A stretch of DNA of 64,000 bases, from assembly GCA_036924835.1 (NCBI GenBank), contig JBAGRR010000001.1, forward strand, positions 1,302,001 to 1,366,000, given 5' to 3'. The DNA comes from Nitrobacteraceae bacterium AZCC 1564. GTDB taxonomy: Bacteria > Pseudomonadota > Alphaproteobacteria > Rhizobiales > Xanthobacteraceae. A program made the position numbers and the translations under genes. Every line of letters starts with the position of its first letter. The stretch's first letter is position 1. Positions 10,997 through 20,534 of the stretch are shown here, in pieces. Under the pieces are notes generated by a model. That model made no database searches, was not told the DNA's origin, and worked only from the letters and a program-made list of their open reading frames with translations.

Positions 10997-11040
10997 GCAT
11001 GATCGTGTCCCGAAAGGATTCCCGTCTTTCGGGATCATGC
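10997..11040. repeat. GCATGATC-type REP palindrome
   Basis: Outer arms GCATGATC / GATCATGC enclose CCCGAAA / TTTCGGG. This is the style of extragenic palindrome common in Bradyrhizobiaceae and it is unrelated in sequence to the CTAG-bounded elements. It lies between the convergent gcvP and recA. Confidence 0.6.
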
Positions 11041-11104
11041 CAAAACTTAAGCTGTTACGAACTCAAGTCTCAGAACCTTAATGTCTGATACGCATTCCGG
11101 CGCG

Positions 11105-11140
11105 ATATCGGACAATCCTTATTGGGGTTGTCCGACATCG
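11105..11140 (-). terminator. Hairpin downstream of recA
   Basis: TCGGACAA and its complement TTGTCCGA form a stem about 10 bases beyond the recA stop. There is no strong T-run, so it could be a 3' stabilising hairpin rather than an intrinsic terminator. Confidence 0.4.
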
Positions 11141-11146
11141 GTGCAA

Positions 11147-12235
<1,089 letters not shown>

Positions 12236-12337
12236 CAGTCTTCCTCCTTATGTACGGGATTCGCCGGCCGGACAAACAGGCTTCACGTCAGGCTTCCCTG
12301 GGCGGCGGACCGGAATCAGGATCGATCCGATAGACTT

Positions 12338-12373
12338 AATGTACCCCATTTGTTCCATGTTCGCAATATGTTC
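12338..12373 (-). promoter_or_regulatory. recA promoter with LexA (SOS) box
   Basis: The forward strand reads GTTCGCAATATGTTC at 12359-12373, a perfect GTTC-N7-GTTC direct repeat as bound by alphaproteobacterial LexA. On the recA strand TTGCGA (12361-12366) and TACATT (12338-12343) are separated by exactly 17 bp and make a plausible -35/-10. The box therefore overlaps the -35, the expected geometry for repression. Confidence 0.82.
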
Positions 12374-12850
12374 TTTTCTCCCCTCCTCATAGTCGATTAA
12401 ATCCGCTGAATCTCCACTGTTTTTTCCGAGATCAATGCAGCGGATCCGCCCCTCGGGAGCCAACCGTGAACTTCGTCCTCTTAATTCCATACCTCTCCTG
12501 ATCTGGGTTGGCGCCGCTGTCAGGTTAGTTGTCCAGTTGGGGCTCGCCGAAAGAAAATGTCATCTGCCCGCATGCCCATTCTGTGCACCGCGCTCCAGTT
12601 TGGAGGTACGGCCGGGATTTTTTCACGGTTCTTCTCTTTAGCTATGTGGCTCATCGCGGAGGGCTGCCGCCGTATTGGCTTTTCGTTCTCACTGTGATTT
12701 CGACTCAAGCTGCTTGCCCGCTCGCAGGAGAGTGAGCCCGCGCGAGCCGCCCCGATACCTTTATCTTCGCTATTCCCCTTCCGCTAACCCTTGTCATTTA
12801 AAGGCGGGATGCGCCATCATCTGCGCAATATACGCCCACTGCAAGGCTGA
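12374..12850. other. Gene-poor intergenic stretch upstream of recA
   Basis: No reading frame here has both a convincing start site and protein-like composition. A reverse-strand frame (12520-12708) uses TTG with no ribosome binding site and is not called. No RNA gene was recognised. Confidence 0.5.
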
Positions 12851-13003
12851 TCAGCCCGGTCTCCGAGCATCTTCTTCATCGAGCAGCCGTGCAAGATCAG
12901 CCATCGTGGAGTGATCTTCGCCATCGTGCGGATGATCGGGAATGGTATCGGGTTCCGGGCGGAGCCAATGCCGCAAATAGTCCCACCATGCAGATAGACT
13001 CAT
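12851..13003 (-). CDS. Small acidic protein of 50 residues, unknown function
   Basis: ATG at 13003 is preceded on this strand by GGGGAGGAGCGCC, an excellent ribosome binding site, and the frame runs 50 codons to TGA. The product has a Trp-rich N-terminal half (SLSAWWDYLRHWLRPEP) and an acidic helix (MADLARLLDEEDA). The composition and strong binding site suggest a real small gene; no family was recognised. It stands alone between recA and the porin. Confidence 0.5.
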   Translation of the reverse strand: MSLSAWWDYLRHWLRPEPDTIPDHPHDGEDHSTMADLARLLDEEDARRPG

Positions 13004-13435
13004 GGCGCTCCTCCCCTGCGTCTTGGATTATGACGCCGGACGGTGATCTTGGTTTCCAGCAGAGACCGAAAATATATGCCAGCCATCTGCAAAGGGTGCG
13101 CGCACGGCAATAGATCACCGGTAGCCTGGTCGTTTTTGACGGTGCTAAGAGGTCCAGGTACATGCGCTCCCGCATGTTTCGAACGGCGGCCCTTCTTACG
13201 ACCACGGATCAATCTCCGCCCCCAAGCTGCAACGCCGAGCGAATAATGCGCGCAGTGACGCGAGCAACCTGTCTTCGTGCAAAAAGCGCGACGCGCATCT
13301 CGAAAAAGGCGCGAGTTCGATACATCCGCAAACCTTGAAGGACGGCTGAACTGTTCGGAACTCGAGGAGCCAGGAACAAAGTAAAGCCGCACGGTGAGTG
13401 CCGTCTTTCTCCTGCACGATCAATCTCCGACGACC
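13004..13435. other. Intergenic stretch without recognisable genes
   Basis: Short reading frames on both strands lack ribosome binding sites and have the Arg/Ser/Cys-rich composition of shadow translation. Nothing could be assigned. Confidence 0.45.
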
Positions 13436-13724
13436 CTAGTGTCCCTTGATTCCGAAGTTCGCACAGGCTTGCGGCTTGCTCGGATGCGAACTTCGGAATC
13501 AAGGGACACTAGCAAGCCTATAATTTGAGTGCCGTTTGGATTTGAAATTCTTCATCACTCGGAACAACTTCAGATCCGCGGCGCTCGTGTGGTGGTTTAG
13601 AAGTTCGCCCGATTTTTCCTGCGAATCTTCCAGCGAACGTCCACATGAGAATCAGTGTCCTCGCGAATCCAAAGTCCACTACGGCGCACACTGCAATGGG
13701 CGGACGTAGGATTCGGGGCACTGG
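13436..13724. repeat. Cluster of decayed CTAG palindromic elements
   Basis: One intact hairpin at 13436-13512 (CTAGTGTCC ends, arms TTGATTCCGAAGTTCGCA) is followed by a BC-like linker (caagcctataattt), a degenerate C-like hairpin (about 13527-13583), and a degenerate inverted AD unit (13584-13724, D-like from CTCGTGTGGTGG and A-like ending GGCACTGG). Substitutions and small deletions disrupt the later arms, indicating old insertions. Confidence 0.65.
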
Positions 13725-13794
13725 CCGTCTGCGACGTGATATCGACGACTACGGAATTCCGTATCGAGCCGACGTCGCATCCGTGAGGCAATCT

Positions 13795-13825
13795 AAAAAA
13801 GGGCCCCATTCTCGAGGCCCTTTAA
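13795..13825 (-). terminator. Rho-independent terminator of the porin gene
   Basis: On the reverse strand AAAGGGCC, an 8-nt spacer and GGCCCTTTTTT form a GC stem with a U-tract, about 25 bases after the porin stop. Confidence 0.85.
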
Positions 13826-13850
13826 GTTCAACTGGAGATTTCAGGCTCAC

Positions 13851-14576
13851 TCAGTATCTCGCCAAAACCGGGCTTCCCCAGTTAAAGCGATAGTTAAGGC
13901 CGACCTTCACAGTATGAAAATCGTCCCGGAAGTTGAGGAAAGTACCCGTGGCAAATCCAAGAGTCGTAATATCGGTCGTGTTGAAGTTGAAGTATTGATA
14001 TTCAACCTTCGCTGACCAGTTCGGCGAGAACATGTATTCGAGACCACCACCGACGGTGTAACCGGTGTCTTGGCGATCGACGAAGAATGTCGGATCTCCG
14101 AGGGAGACCATGGTCAACCCGCTGTTATCACGGAAGGCGACACCGCCCTTAGCGTAGAGCAGTCCCGGTCCCCAAGTATAGCCGAGACGACCAGTCACCG
14201 ATGCAAGCCACTCATTGCGATCCCTGAGAGTGCCGAACCCATCCGAGAAGGTGCGATCAGTATTCGAGATACCACTGATCTGGCCTTCGATACCGATCAC
14301 CCAATTCGACCCGAACTGATAGTCAGCACCGACCTGACCACCGCCCATGAACGCGGCATCATTGTTGCTGCCCACAAGACCAAAAACATCACTGTTGAAA
14401 CTGTTGTCGCCCCCAAACGCAGCACCAATGTGGCCACCGATATAAAATCCGCTCCAATTCCAAACTGGCGCCGGCGGAACGTAGGGCGGAGCCTTTGCAG
14501 GCAAATCAGCTGCGACAGCAGAAGTCGAAACCACCGCTGCAGCAACCGCAATCATACTTGCAATTCTCAGACGCAT
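13851..14576 (-). CDS. Outer-membrane beta-barrel protein, Omp25/Omp31 family
   Basis: 241 residues. A clear signal peptide (MRLRIASMIAVAAAVVSTSAVAA) is cleaved before DLPAKAPPYVPPAPV, followed by NWSGFYIGGHIGAAFGG. This layout is typical of alphaproteobacterial Omp25/31 surface proteins with an OmpA-like 8-stranded barrel. The strand pattern continues to the C-terminal VKVGLNYRFNW. It sits in the outer membrane, with a structural or adhesive role inferred from the family. The start has GGGGAG upstream; a 22-codon in-frame extension is discarded because it would block the signal peptide. Monocistronic, with its own terminator. Confidence 0.9.
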   Translation of the reverse strand: MRLRIASMIAVAAAVVSTSAVAADLPAKAPPYVPPAPVWNWSGFYIGGHIGAAFGGDNSFNSDVFGLVGSNNDAAFMGGGQVGADYQFGSNWVIGIEGQISGISNTDRTFSDGFGTLRDRNEWLASVTGRLGYTWGPGLLYAKGGVAFRDNSGLTMVSLGDPTFFVDRQDTGYTVGGGLEYMFSPNWSAKVEYQYFNFNTTDITTLGFATGTFLNFRDDFHTVKVGLNYRFNWGSPVLARY

Positions 14577-14642
14577 CGAGGTCGCTCCCCTAAGTGAATG
14601 AAACCAAATCGTAGGACAGCAGGAATTAATGAAAAGACGCAA

Positions 14643-15276
14643 CTCAGCTTAAATGCGCTCTTCGATGCGGGTTTCTTTGCAGGCGTGTTATTTTGGACAC
14701 GATAATTCAACTGCGACGCGATTAATTTTGGTCAGTATCAGTGACTCTGTCAGCATCGTTGACGCTGTTTAGTTGAGTACATCAAATGATCTGCATCACA
14801 TACCGATGCGCGATGCCTTACATCGCGAGTCGATGACGTTGCGAATGCGACTTCTTGGACAGCGAAGCACAATGGCTCGGCCCATCATCGCTCCGCTCTT
14901 CAATCGATCATGATCAGACTGCGTGCGGCACCACCGGCTGCCGTGGCATTAAGAGCGCAAAAGTGCTCGTGCTGCACGCAACGATGTTGAAGCGCATCGA
15001 AGCCTCAACTGCAAAGAGACTGGCGAGATACATGCGATGAACAATGCGCCACGCCTAAATCGCAAGCACTTCGAAGAGATTTTTCGTCGGCCCTGCCGCC
15101 GACAATACACCAACGAAAGCCGACTTCGACAATTAGAAGAATTTTCAAACAAACGATGAGATTAAAGACTCGCTATTCAACAAGATTGAGCGCAAGCTGA
15201 AACATCACCACGCTGAACCCGGCAACGTAGTGACTTGAGTGCTCCATGCTCCCGCATCACCGGAAGGGAGTGCGTC
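14643..15276. other. Intergenic region upstream of the porin
   Basis: The part nearest the porin is AT-rich and must hold its promoter, but no consensus could be assigned. A 40-codon frame at 15037-15159 has only a weak ribosome binding site and is not called. No RNA gene was recognised. Confidence 0.45.
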
Positions 15277-15471
15277 ATGACAAGATCGACACAGGAAAGC
15301 ATCGAACTGAAGTGGAAATTGCTGGCGGCCCAGGCACGCGAACAAGCGCAGGCACTGCCCGCTGGGAAAGAGCGCGATGAATTGAACAAGAAAGCGCGCC
15401 AACTGGACACCGCAGCGCAGATGAATCTCTGGCTTACATCGCGCGGCCTTCAGCCGCCCACAGGGGGATAG
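15277..15471 (+). CDS. Small conserved protein of 64 residues
   Basis: The product is highly charged and helical (IELKWKLLAAQAREQAQ, GKERDELNKKARQLDTA, MNLWLTSRGLQPP). Short proteins of this pattern are widespread in Bradyrhizobiaceae with no known function. The ATG at 15277 has GGAAGGGAG upstream; a longer in-frame start is less convincing. No membrane or signal segment. It stands alone, converging on the YkvA-like gene. Confidence 0.75.
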   Translation: MTRSTQESIELKWKLLAAQAREQAQALPAGKERDELNKKARQLDTAAQMNLWLTSRGLQPPTGG

Positions 15472-15556
15472 GTACGCGGCTGCGCAACGCCGTCGTCAGA
15501 ATGACATCAGTGAATAAAAGCGAGGCTACCATTGCTCGTGGCTGCCTCGCCTTCCT

Positions 15557-15964
15557 TCAAGCTGGCCGCGCATCGGTTTGTTTTGATTCAACGCCAAGCG
15601 TCAGAAAGATCCAGATCATCGCTGCCGCACTTACAAGCCAGATCGAGATGATGGCGATCGCCCCCGCCTTACTGACTGGCCGTTGTCCCGCCTCAGTTGC
15701 CAGTGCACGACAGTGCGCCATGACATCAGAAGGAATAAGCGCGACGACAAGCCAGATTCCAACCGGCACGAGGATCAGATCGTCGAGATAACCGAGAACA
15801 GGAACGAAGTCGGGGATCAGATCTATCGGCGACAACGCATATCCTGCCACGATGAGTGCCAGTGCCTTGACATACCATGGCACACGCGGATCACGAGCTG
15901 CGAAATAGAGCGCATGAACATCGCGCTTTAACGCTCTGGCCCATGATTTTAAGTCTCCCAACAT
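15557..15964 (-). CDS. YkvA family (DUF1232) membrane protein
   Basis: 135 residues. The DUF1232 core WYVKALALIVAGYALSPIDLIPDFVPVLGYLDDL is characteristic, flanked by a charged N-terminus and a second hydrophobic helix near residues 107-125. The function of the family is not established; it is an inner-membrane protein. The start is the ATG preceded by GAGGGG; a longer in-frame version begins in non-conserved sequence. Single gene. Confidence 0.88.
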   Translation of the reverse strand: MLGDLKSWARALKRDVHALYFAARDPRVPWYVKALALIVAGYALSPIDLIPDFVPVLGYLDDLILVPVGIWLVVALIPSDVMAHCRALATEAGQRPVSKAGAIAIISIWLVSAAAMIWIFLTLGVESKQTDARPA

Positions 15965-16533
15965 CGAATACCCCTCACAGCTCCATCTGCATCCAGCTCC
16001 ACCACTGGCTGCATCGCCAACAATCGAGGCAACGTCCGAAACTTTCAACTGCACAAATCGGAATTGGGAAAGAGAGCCCCGTCCGTGATGTCTCAGGGAC
16101 GGGACCAAGGTCAGTTAGGAACGCTCGGCGGCTGATCCAGCCGAACGGCGTGGACCTATAGCGAAGACGTGCATGCAGCGTGATTCAAGTTTGGGTTTTA
16201 CGCTCTCATATTTTTGTGACTGATGATGGAGAGTACAAATCACCCTTAATTCTTGCGAACGATGATATATCGTGAAACGATAAACTTGGTCCGGCTTCCG
16301 CGACCAAGTTCAACTTGCTCATGTAGCAAGGCCCGGCCGACCTCAAAAAACTAAAATCTGCGCGGCCAAAACGCTCCTGATCTCCTTGTCCATTCCGAAT
16401 ATTGTCGCAGAGCCCCTCCGCATCGGCTCCAGGCGATTCGAAATTCTCGACAAATATAAGTAATTTCAAAGACTTGAATGGATTTATAGCCACCCACGGG
16501 CTATTCATCACGTTTCCGTGAGGTAGTTGCTTA
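15965..16533. other. Intergenic region upstream of the oxalate/formate-type carrier
   Basis: No protein-like frame with a ribosome binding site was found. A reverse-strand frame at 16206-16634 overlaps the start of the MFS gene, contains many rare residues, and is rejected. The right end carries the candidate operator of the carrier. Confidence 0.45.
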
Positions 16534-16552
16534 CTGGCATCTGATATACCAG
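16534..16552 (+). promoter_or_regulatory. Palindromic candidate operator
   Basis: CTGGCATCTGATATACCAG is an inverted repeat (CTGGCAT / ATACCAG, one mismatch, 5-bp spacer) 66 bp before the carrier start. The TGGTAT-type half-site resembles operators of GntR-family (FadR/VanR subgroup) repressors, which often control organic-acid uptake. No such regulator is encoded nearby. Confidence 0.45.
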
Positions 16553-16618
16553 ACTTTTGCCTCACGCAGCGTGACGGCCCCGAGCCAATCAAAAAGCGCG
16601 CGTTGGGAGAAACATGAA

Positions 16619-17947
16619 ATGACCGTTCAACCACAAGCAGCCACGCCAGATGTCCAACGCGGAGGGTTCCGCTGGCTCCAACTCGTTATGGGCCTTGTCT
16701 GCATGGCGATGATCGCGAACCTCCAGTACGGATGGACGCTGTTCGTCGATCCAATCGATGCAAAATACCACTGGGGCCGGGCCGCCATCCAATTGGCCTT
16801 CACCCTCTTCGTCCTCACCGAAACTTGGCTTGTGCCTGTCGAGGCGTGGTTTGTCGATAAATATGGTCCTCGCGTTGTCGTCATGTTCGGCGCCGTGATG
16901 ATTACTATCGCATGGGTGCTGAACTCGTACGCGAACTCACTGCCCCTGCTCTACATTGCTGCGATCTGCGGCGGGCTCGGTGCCGGTTCGGTCTACGGAA
17001 CGTGCGTCGGCAACGCGCTGAAGTGGTTTCCGGATCATCGTGGTCTTGCGGCTGGCGCAACTGCAGCTGGGTTCGGAGCAGGTGCGGCACTCACCGTTGT
17101 ACCCATCGCAAAGATGATTGCATCCAGCGGCTACCAGACCGCATTTTTTGACTTCGGACTCGGTCAGGGCATCATCGTATTGGTTGTCGGATTCTTCCTG
17201 CGCAGGCCGGAGCGAGCTATCCCGGTTGTCCGTAAGAAACTCAATCTGCCGCAGACCAGGCACGACTTCACGCCGCCACAAGTCCTGCGCACGCCGATTT
17301 TCTGGGTGCTCTATCTGGTCTTCGTGATGGTTGCAGCAGGCGGTCTTATGGCTGCGGCGCAGATCGGACCAATCGCGCATGACTATAAGATCGCGAATGA
17401 GCCGGTCAGCATGTTTGGCTTCCAGATGGCGGCGCTGACATTCGCAATCTCGCTTGACCGCATCTTCGACGGTTTTGGACGACCGTTCTTCGGCTTTGTG
17501 TCGGATAACATCGGTCGTGAGCCCACGATGTTCATCGCGTTTGGGACAGCGGCATTGATGCTGCTGACATTGTCCGCCTATGGCCACAACCCGGTCGTGT
17601 TCGTGCTTGCGACCGCAGTTTATTTCGGTGTGTTTGGCGAAATCTACAGCCTGTTTCCCGCGACAAGCGGCGACACCTTCGGTGCCAAGTTCGCGACAAC
17701 GAATAACGGCATGCTCTACACCGCCAAGGGGACAGCCTCTCTGTTGGTGCCCATGGCGAGCCTCGTCGCATCACACTATGGCTGGCAGGCCGTGTTCGTG
17801 ATCGCGGTTGCGCTGAACGCCACTGCGGCCTTGATGGCTCTGTTGGTCATTCGGCCCATGCGGCGCGCGTTCATTCTCGGCAGTGAAGCAATTGCCGCCG
17901 ATGTGACATCTGGAGCGGTCGCTGCAGGACAAAGCGGCCCAAGCTAA
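16619..17947 (+). CDS. MFS transporter, oxalate/formate antiporter (OFA) family
   Basis: 442 residues with 12 predicted membrane helices. MFS signatures are present (DKYGPRVVVMFGAVM after helix 2; RIFDGFGRPFFGFVSDNIGRE in the middle loop). The helix 4-5 segment ICGGLGAGSVYGTCVGNALKWFPDHRGLAAG is typical of the OxlT/OFA family, which exchanges oxalate for formate or moves related small carboxylates. The start at MTVQPQAATPD has GGGAGA upstream. No oxalyl-CoA or formyl-CoA genes are adjacent, so the substrate is inferred from family only. A strong terminator follows. Confidence 0.85.
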   Translation: MTVQPQAATPDVQRGGFRWLQLVMGLVCMAMIANLQYGWTLFVDPIDAKYHWGRAAIQLAFTLFVLTETWLVPVEAWFVDKYGPRVVVMFGAVMITIAWVLNSYANSLPLLYIAAICGGLGAGSVYGTCVGNALKWFPDHRGLAAGATAAGFGAGAALTVVPIAKMIASSGYQTAFFDFGLGQGIIVLVVGFFLRRPERAIPVVRKKLNLPQTRHDFTPPQVLRTPIFWVLYLVFVMVAAGGLMAAAQIGPIAHDYKIANEPVSMFGFQMAALTFAISLDRIFDGFGRPFFGFVSDNIGREPTMFIAFGTAALMLLTLSAYGHNPVVFVLATAVYFGVFGEIYSLFPATSGDTFGAKFATTNNGMLYTAKGTASLLVPMASLVASHYGWQAVFVIAVALNATAALMALLVIRPMRRAFILGSEAIAADVTSGAVAAGQSGPS

Positions 17948-17996
17948 TTGCAACCAAAAAGACTCCTCTCTTCAAACGGGTCAAATGAAACGACAT

Positions 17997-18030
17997 GAGG
18001 CTCCGATGACGATCGGAGCCTCTTAATTTT
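17997..18030 (+). terminator. Rho-independent terminator of the OFA carrier
   Basis: An 11-bp stem GAGGCTCCGAT / ATCGGAGCCTC is followed by TTAATTTT. Confidence 0.85.
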
Positions 18031-18235
18031 GGCAGACAACGGCGCTGTCGAGCCCGATGTTTGGCGAAACCATGTCACCATTGCGATGATGGTTCCCTAA
18101 AGTGTATCAAAGCGTGTTTCGCTCCAATCAAAAACAACTTCCAAGGCTTTGCGCGCTTCGCCGCGACTCAGTTACGATTCGTCGATTGCTGGAATGCACT
18201 GGGGGTGACTACGGCAACCTAGGGGAGGTTCGCCA

Positions 18236-18421
18236 ATGGAAAGCGCTCAGCCGCTGCCGCGAAGGCACGAACGACATCGCAATCATGGTTTATCGTCTCA
18301 TCAGCGCGACAACGAGGACCATCCTGACATTGACGCATTGCTCCAGGAAAATGCACGACTGAAAGAACTCGTCGTCAAGCTCTCCAGCCTCGTTCTCAAA
18401 AACGTGGCTGATCGTTCGTAA
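18236..18421 (+). CDS. Small conserved protein of 61 residues
   Basis: ATG with GGGGAGG 7 nt upstream. The N-terminal part is His/Arg-rich and the C-terminal part (DIDALLQENARLKELVVKLSSLVLKNVADRS) is an amphipathic heptad helix, a short coiled coil seen in many small Bradyrhizobiaceae proteins of unknown role. Followed by a terminator shared with the opposite gene. Confidence 0.72.
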   Translation: MESAQPLPRRHERHRNHGLSSHQRDNEDHPDIDALLQENARLKELVVKLSSLVLKNVADRS

Positions 18422-18438
18422 AGAGCCAAAGCAGAATT

Positions 18439-18474
18439 AAAAAAGGCCGCTCCATAGAGCGGCCTTTTATTTTG
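18439..18474. terminator. Bidirectional Rho-independent terminator
   Basis: AAAAGGCCGCTC, a short loop and GAGCGGCCTTTT, with A-rich and T-rich flanks, lies between convergent genes and can serve both strands. Confidence 0.88.
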
Positions 18475-18503
18475 CATCAATCTCTCTGATCGTCCGTACG
18501 CAG

Positions 18504-18752
18504 TTACTTTGTTTTCGATTTCGCATGCTTGGCAGGTTCAGTGGTCCGCACCGTTGCCCATGGATCGGAACTCACCTTGCCGTCCGGGATCGTTGCACGC
18601 GCGGCCTTGGCGGCCTCTTCGTTGGCCTTGTTGCGCGCTATCTCGTCGTCAGTCAGTTGCTTCTCTTCGTTCAGCTTGAAACCCGGCGTCATCTGGGCGT
18701 AAGCCGGCGCCGTCATCAATCCGATCAACACCGCTATCCGAACCACACGCAT
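18504..18752 (-). CDS. Small exported protein of 82 residues, unknown function
   Basis: MRVVRIAVLIGLMTAPAYA is a signal peptide, cleaved before QMTPGF. The mature part is short, charged and helical (LTDDEIARNKANEEAAKAARATIP) and ends in a Lys-rich tail (KHAKSKTK). The start has GGGGAG upstream; a longer in-frame start would bury the signal. Probably periplasmic. No family function known. Confidence 0.75.
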   Translation of the reverse strand: MRVVRIAVLIGLMTAPAYAQMTPGFKLNEEKQLTDDEIARNKANEEAAKAARATIPDGKVSSDPWATVRTTEPAKHAKSKTK

Positions 18753-18946
18753 CGCAACACTCCCCGAAACCTGCTTGCTATTCCCAAGCCGACAATACGT
18801 CAGCCAAAACTGATGGGACAATACTCCGAAGAAAAACGGTGGCCAAGACTATGAAAAGCCCCGAAATGGACGGCAACCCCGCTACTTTTGCATGGTTTCG
18901 AGCGGCCTTGGCTGCCTTTTAGATTAAATCCTGAATGTGGACGCGA

Positions 18947-19107
18947 CTAGTGCCCCGAATCCAAAGTTCGCCTTATCTGCAGCGCGCTCCGTAACGAACT
19001 TTGGATTCGAGAGGACACTAGTAAATCCATGATTTGAGTGTCCCGATTCCGAAGTCCGCAGGAAGGACTCGCTGGAAAAATCGGGCGAACTTTTGAATCA
19101 GCACACG
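18947..19107 (+). repeat. Composite palindromic element AD, second half decayed
   Basis: Hairpin A (18947-19021, arms GAATCCAAAGTTCG and complement) is intact. The AD linker taaatccatgatt follows, then a degenerate D/A-like hairpin with lost terminal CTAG. It lies just upstream of the acetyltransferase leader. Confidence 0.75.
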
Positions 19108-19310
19108 AGCGTCCATGGGCATCGGACACCTGCTGATTTTGTGCGGGCCGACCATCGTTAACAACGCGTCAAAATCAAGTGGCGCATTTAACCCAAATCC
19201 CAAATCCGATCTTGATGTTTCGTCCGTAGGCTCTGCCCCAAGACGCAAAAAAACAATCGCGAGGCTAAGCGCGGTCTCGTGCAACAGCGCTGTGGAATTG
19301 GGACAGGGAC

Positions 19311-20534
19311 GTGGTCGAAATTGCCAACACACAAACTGCCGCTTCGCGCAGCGACGTTCGTTTTGCACCTGCAAGCAGAACCGAACGCGCCCGCGCGAAC
19401 ACCACTGTAGCTCCTCTCGCCACTGTGTCCTTCGACCTGTGGCGACGATTAAGCGACAATGCCGTCGAACCAAACGCCTATTATCTCCCGGAATGGGAAA
19501 TGTCCGTGAATACGTTCGCACAGGGACGGACCGGCGTGTCCGCCCTCACCGCGGAGATTCCGGAGGTAGATGGAAGTCCACGCCTGATTGGCCTGATGCC
19601 TGCGATTTCTGCCTGGCGGGCTTACAAATTGCCCGTCCCTGCTTTGGTCACCGCAGATCCATACGGTACCCTGGGAGCACCGATACTCGATCGCGAACTC
19701 GCGGACGTCGCCGTGTCGCAGTTGATGCAACAGGCGCGCGATGCGGGCGCACATGCATTAATCCTGCGCGATCTGCCGCTCGATGGCCCGGTGATGGCGG
19801 CATTTTCCCGTGTCCTCGAAGAGAACCGGTTGCGTCCGCACGTCCTGCAATCACATGCCCGCGCATGTCTCGACGCCACACGGGACGCGGACGAATTGCT
19901 GCGCGATGCGCTTGGTCCGAAGAAGCTGAAAGAATTGCGCCGCCAGCGCAACCGGCTCGCGGAGCATGGCGACGTGATTTTCACCATCGCCACGTTGCCC
20001 GATGAAGTTGAACGCGACCTTGAAATTTTCCTGGCACTCGAGGCCAGCGGTTGGAAAGCCAAGCGCGGGACAGCACTAGCCCAAAACGAGGGGGACGCTG
20101 CGTTTGTCCGCCGTGCGGTGCGCGACGCGGCCGCGCGCGGAAAATGCGAGATTATCACATTGCACGCGGGCGAAACCCCCGTGGCTGGAGCCATCGTCCT
20201 TCGCCATCTCGACCGCGCCTTCTACTTTAAGCTGGGCGTCGACGAAAACTTCGCCAAGCTATCGCCGGGCGTACAGCTAACGCTCGAACTAACGCGCCAC
20301 ATGTGCGCCGACGAGACCATCAAGATGGTTGATTCCACGGCCATCGCTGGCCATCCGATGATTGATCCGATCTGGAGAGGCCGGCTTGCGATCGGCGACG
20401 TGCTCATCCCACTCAACCGCTACGATCCGCTCGTTCCCCTCGTCCGTATTGCGTTCGCCGGGCGCAAGTCGGTCCGAGAACCACTTCGGCGCATCGTTCA
20501 TTCCATAAGGAAGTTTCTGGAGAAGCGCACATGA
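19311..20534 (+). CDS. GNAT-fold acetyltransferase of the BioF2/CelD-like type
   Basis: 407 residues. The protein has the Acetyltransf_6 (CelD/BcsL, FemAB-like) arrangement: an N-terminal half with FDLWRRLSDNAVEPNAYYLPEW, then the core with LKELRRQRNRLAEHG, FLALEASGWKAKRGTAL, and AGAIVLRHLDRAFYFKLGVDENFAKLSPGVQL. Such enzymes use acyl-CoA or aminoacyl donors, often in polysaccharide or envelope modification; the substrate is unknown. The start is the GTG at 19311 preceded by ACAGGGA; no upstream ATG is in frame. The stop overlaps the next ATG (ATGA), so the two genes are translationally coupled. Confidence 0.8.
   Translation: MVEIANTQTAASRSDVRFAPASRTERARANTTVAPLATVSFDLWRRLSDNAVEPNAYYLPEWEMSVNTFAQGRTGVSALTAEIPEVDGSPRLIGLMPAISAWRAYKLPVPALVTADPYGTLGAPILDRELADVAVSQLMQQARDAGAHALILRDLPLDGPVMAAFSRVLEENRLRPHVLQSHARACLDATRDADELLRDALGPKKLKELRRQRNRLAEHGDVIFTIATLPDEVERDLEIFLALEASGWKAKRGTALAQNEGDAAFVRRAVRDAAARGKCEIITLHAGETPVAGAIVLRHLDRAFYFKLGVDENFAKLSPGVQLTLELTRHMCADETIKMVDSTAIAGHPMIDPIWRGRLAIGDVLIPLNRYDPLVPLVRIAFAGRKSVREPLRRIVHSIRKFLEKRT

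Noticed and set aside
12520-12708. 62-codon reverse frame starting at TTG
   Set aside because: No ribosome binding site; cannot be separated from chance.
15037-15159. 40-codon forward frame
   Set aside because: Weak ribosome binding site, no conservation evidence, and too short to judge.
16206-16634. 142-codon reverse frame upstream of the OFA carrier
   Set aside because: It overlaps the carrier start, has no ribosome binding site, and its composition is not protein-like.
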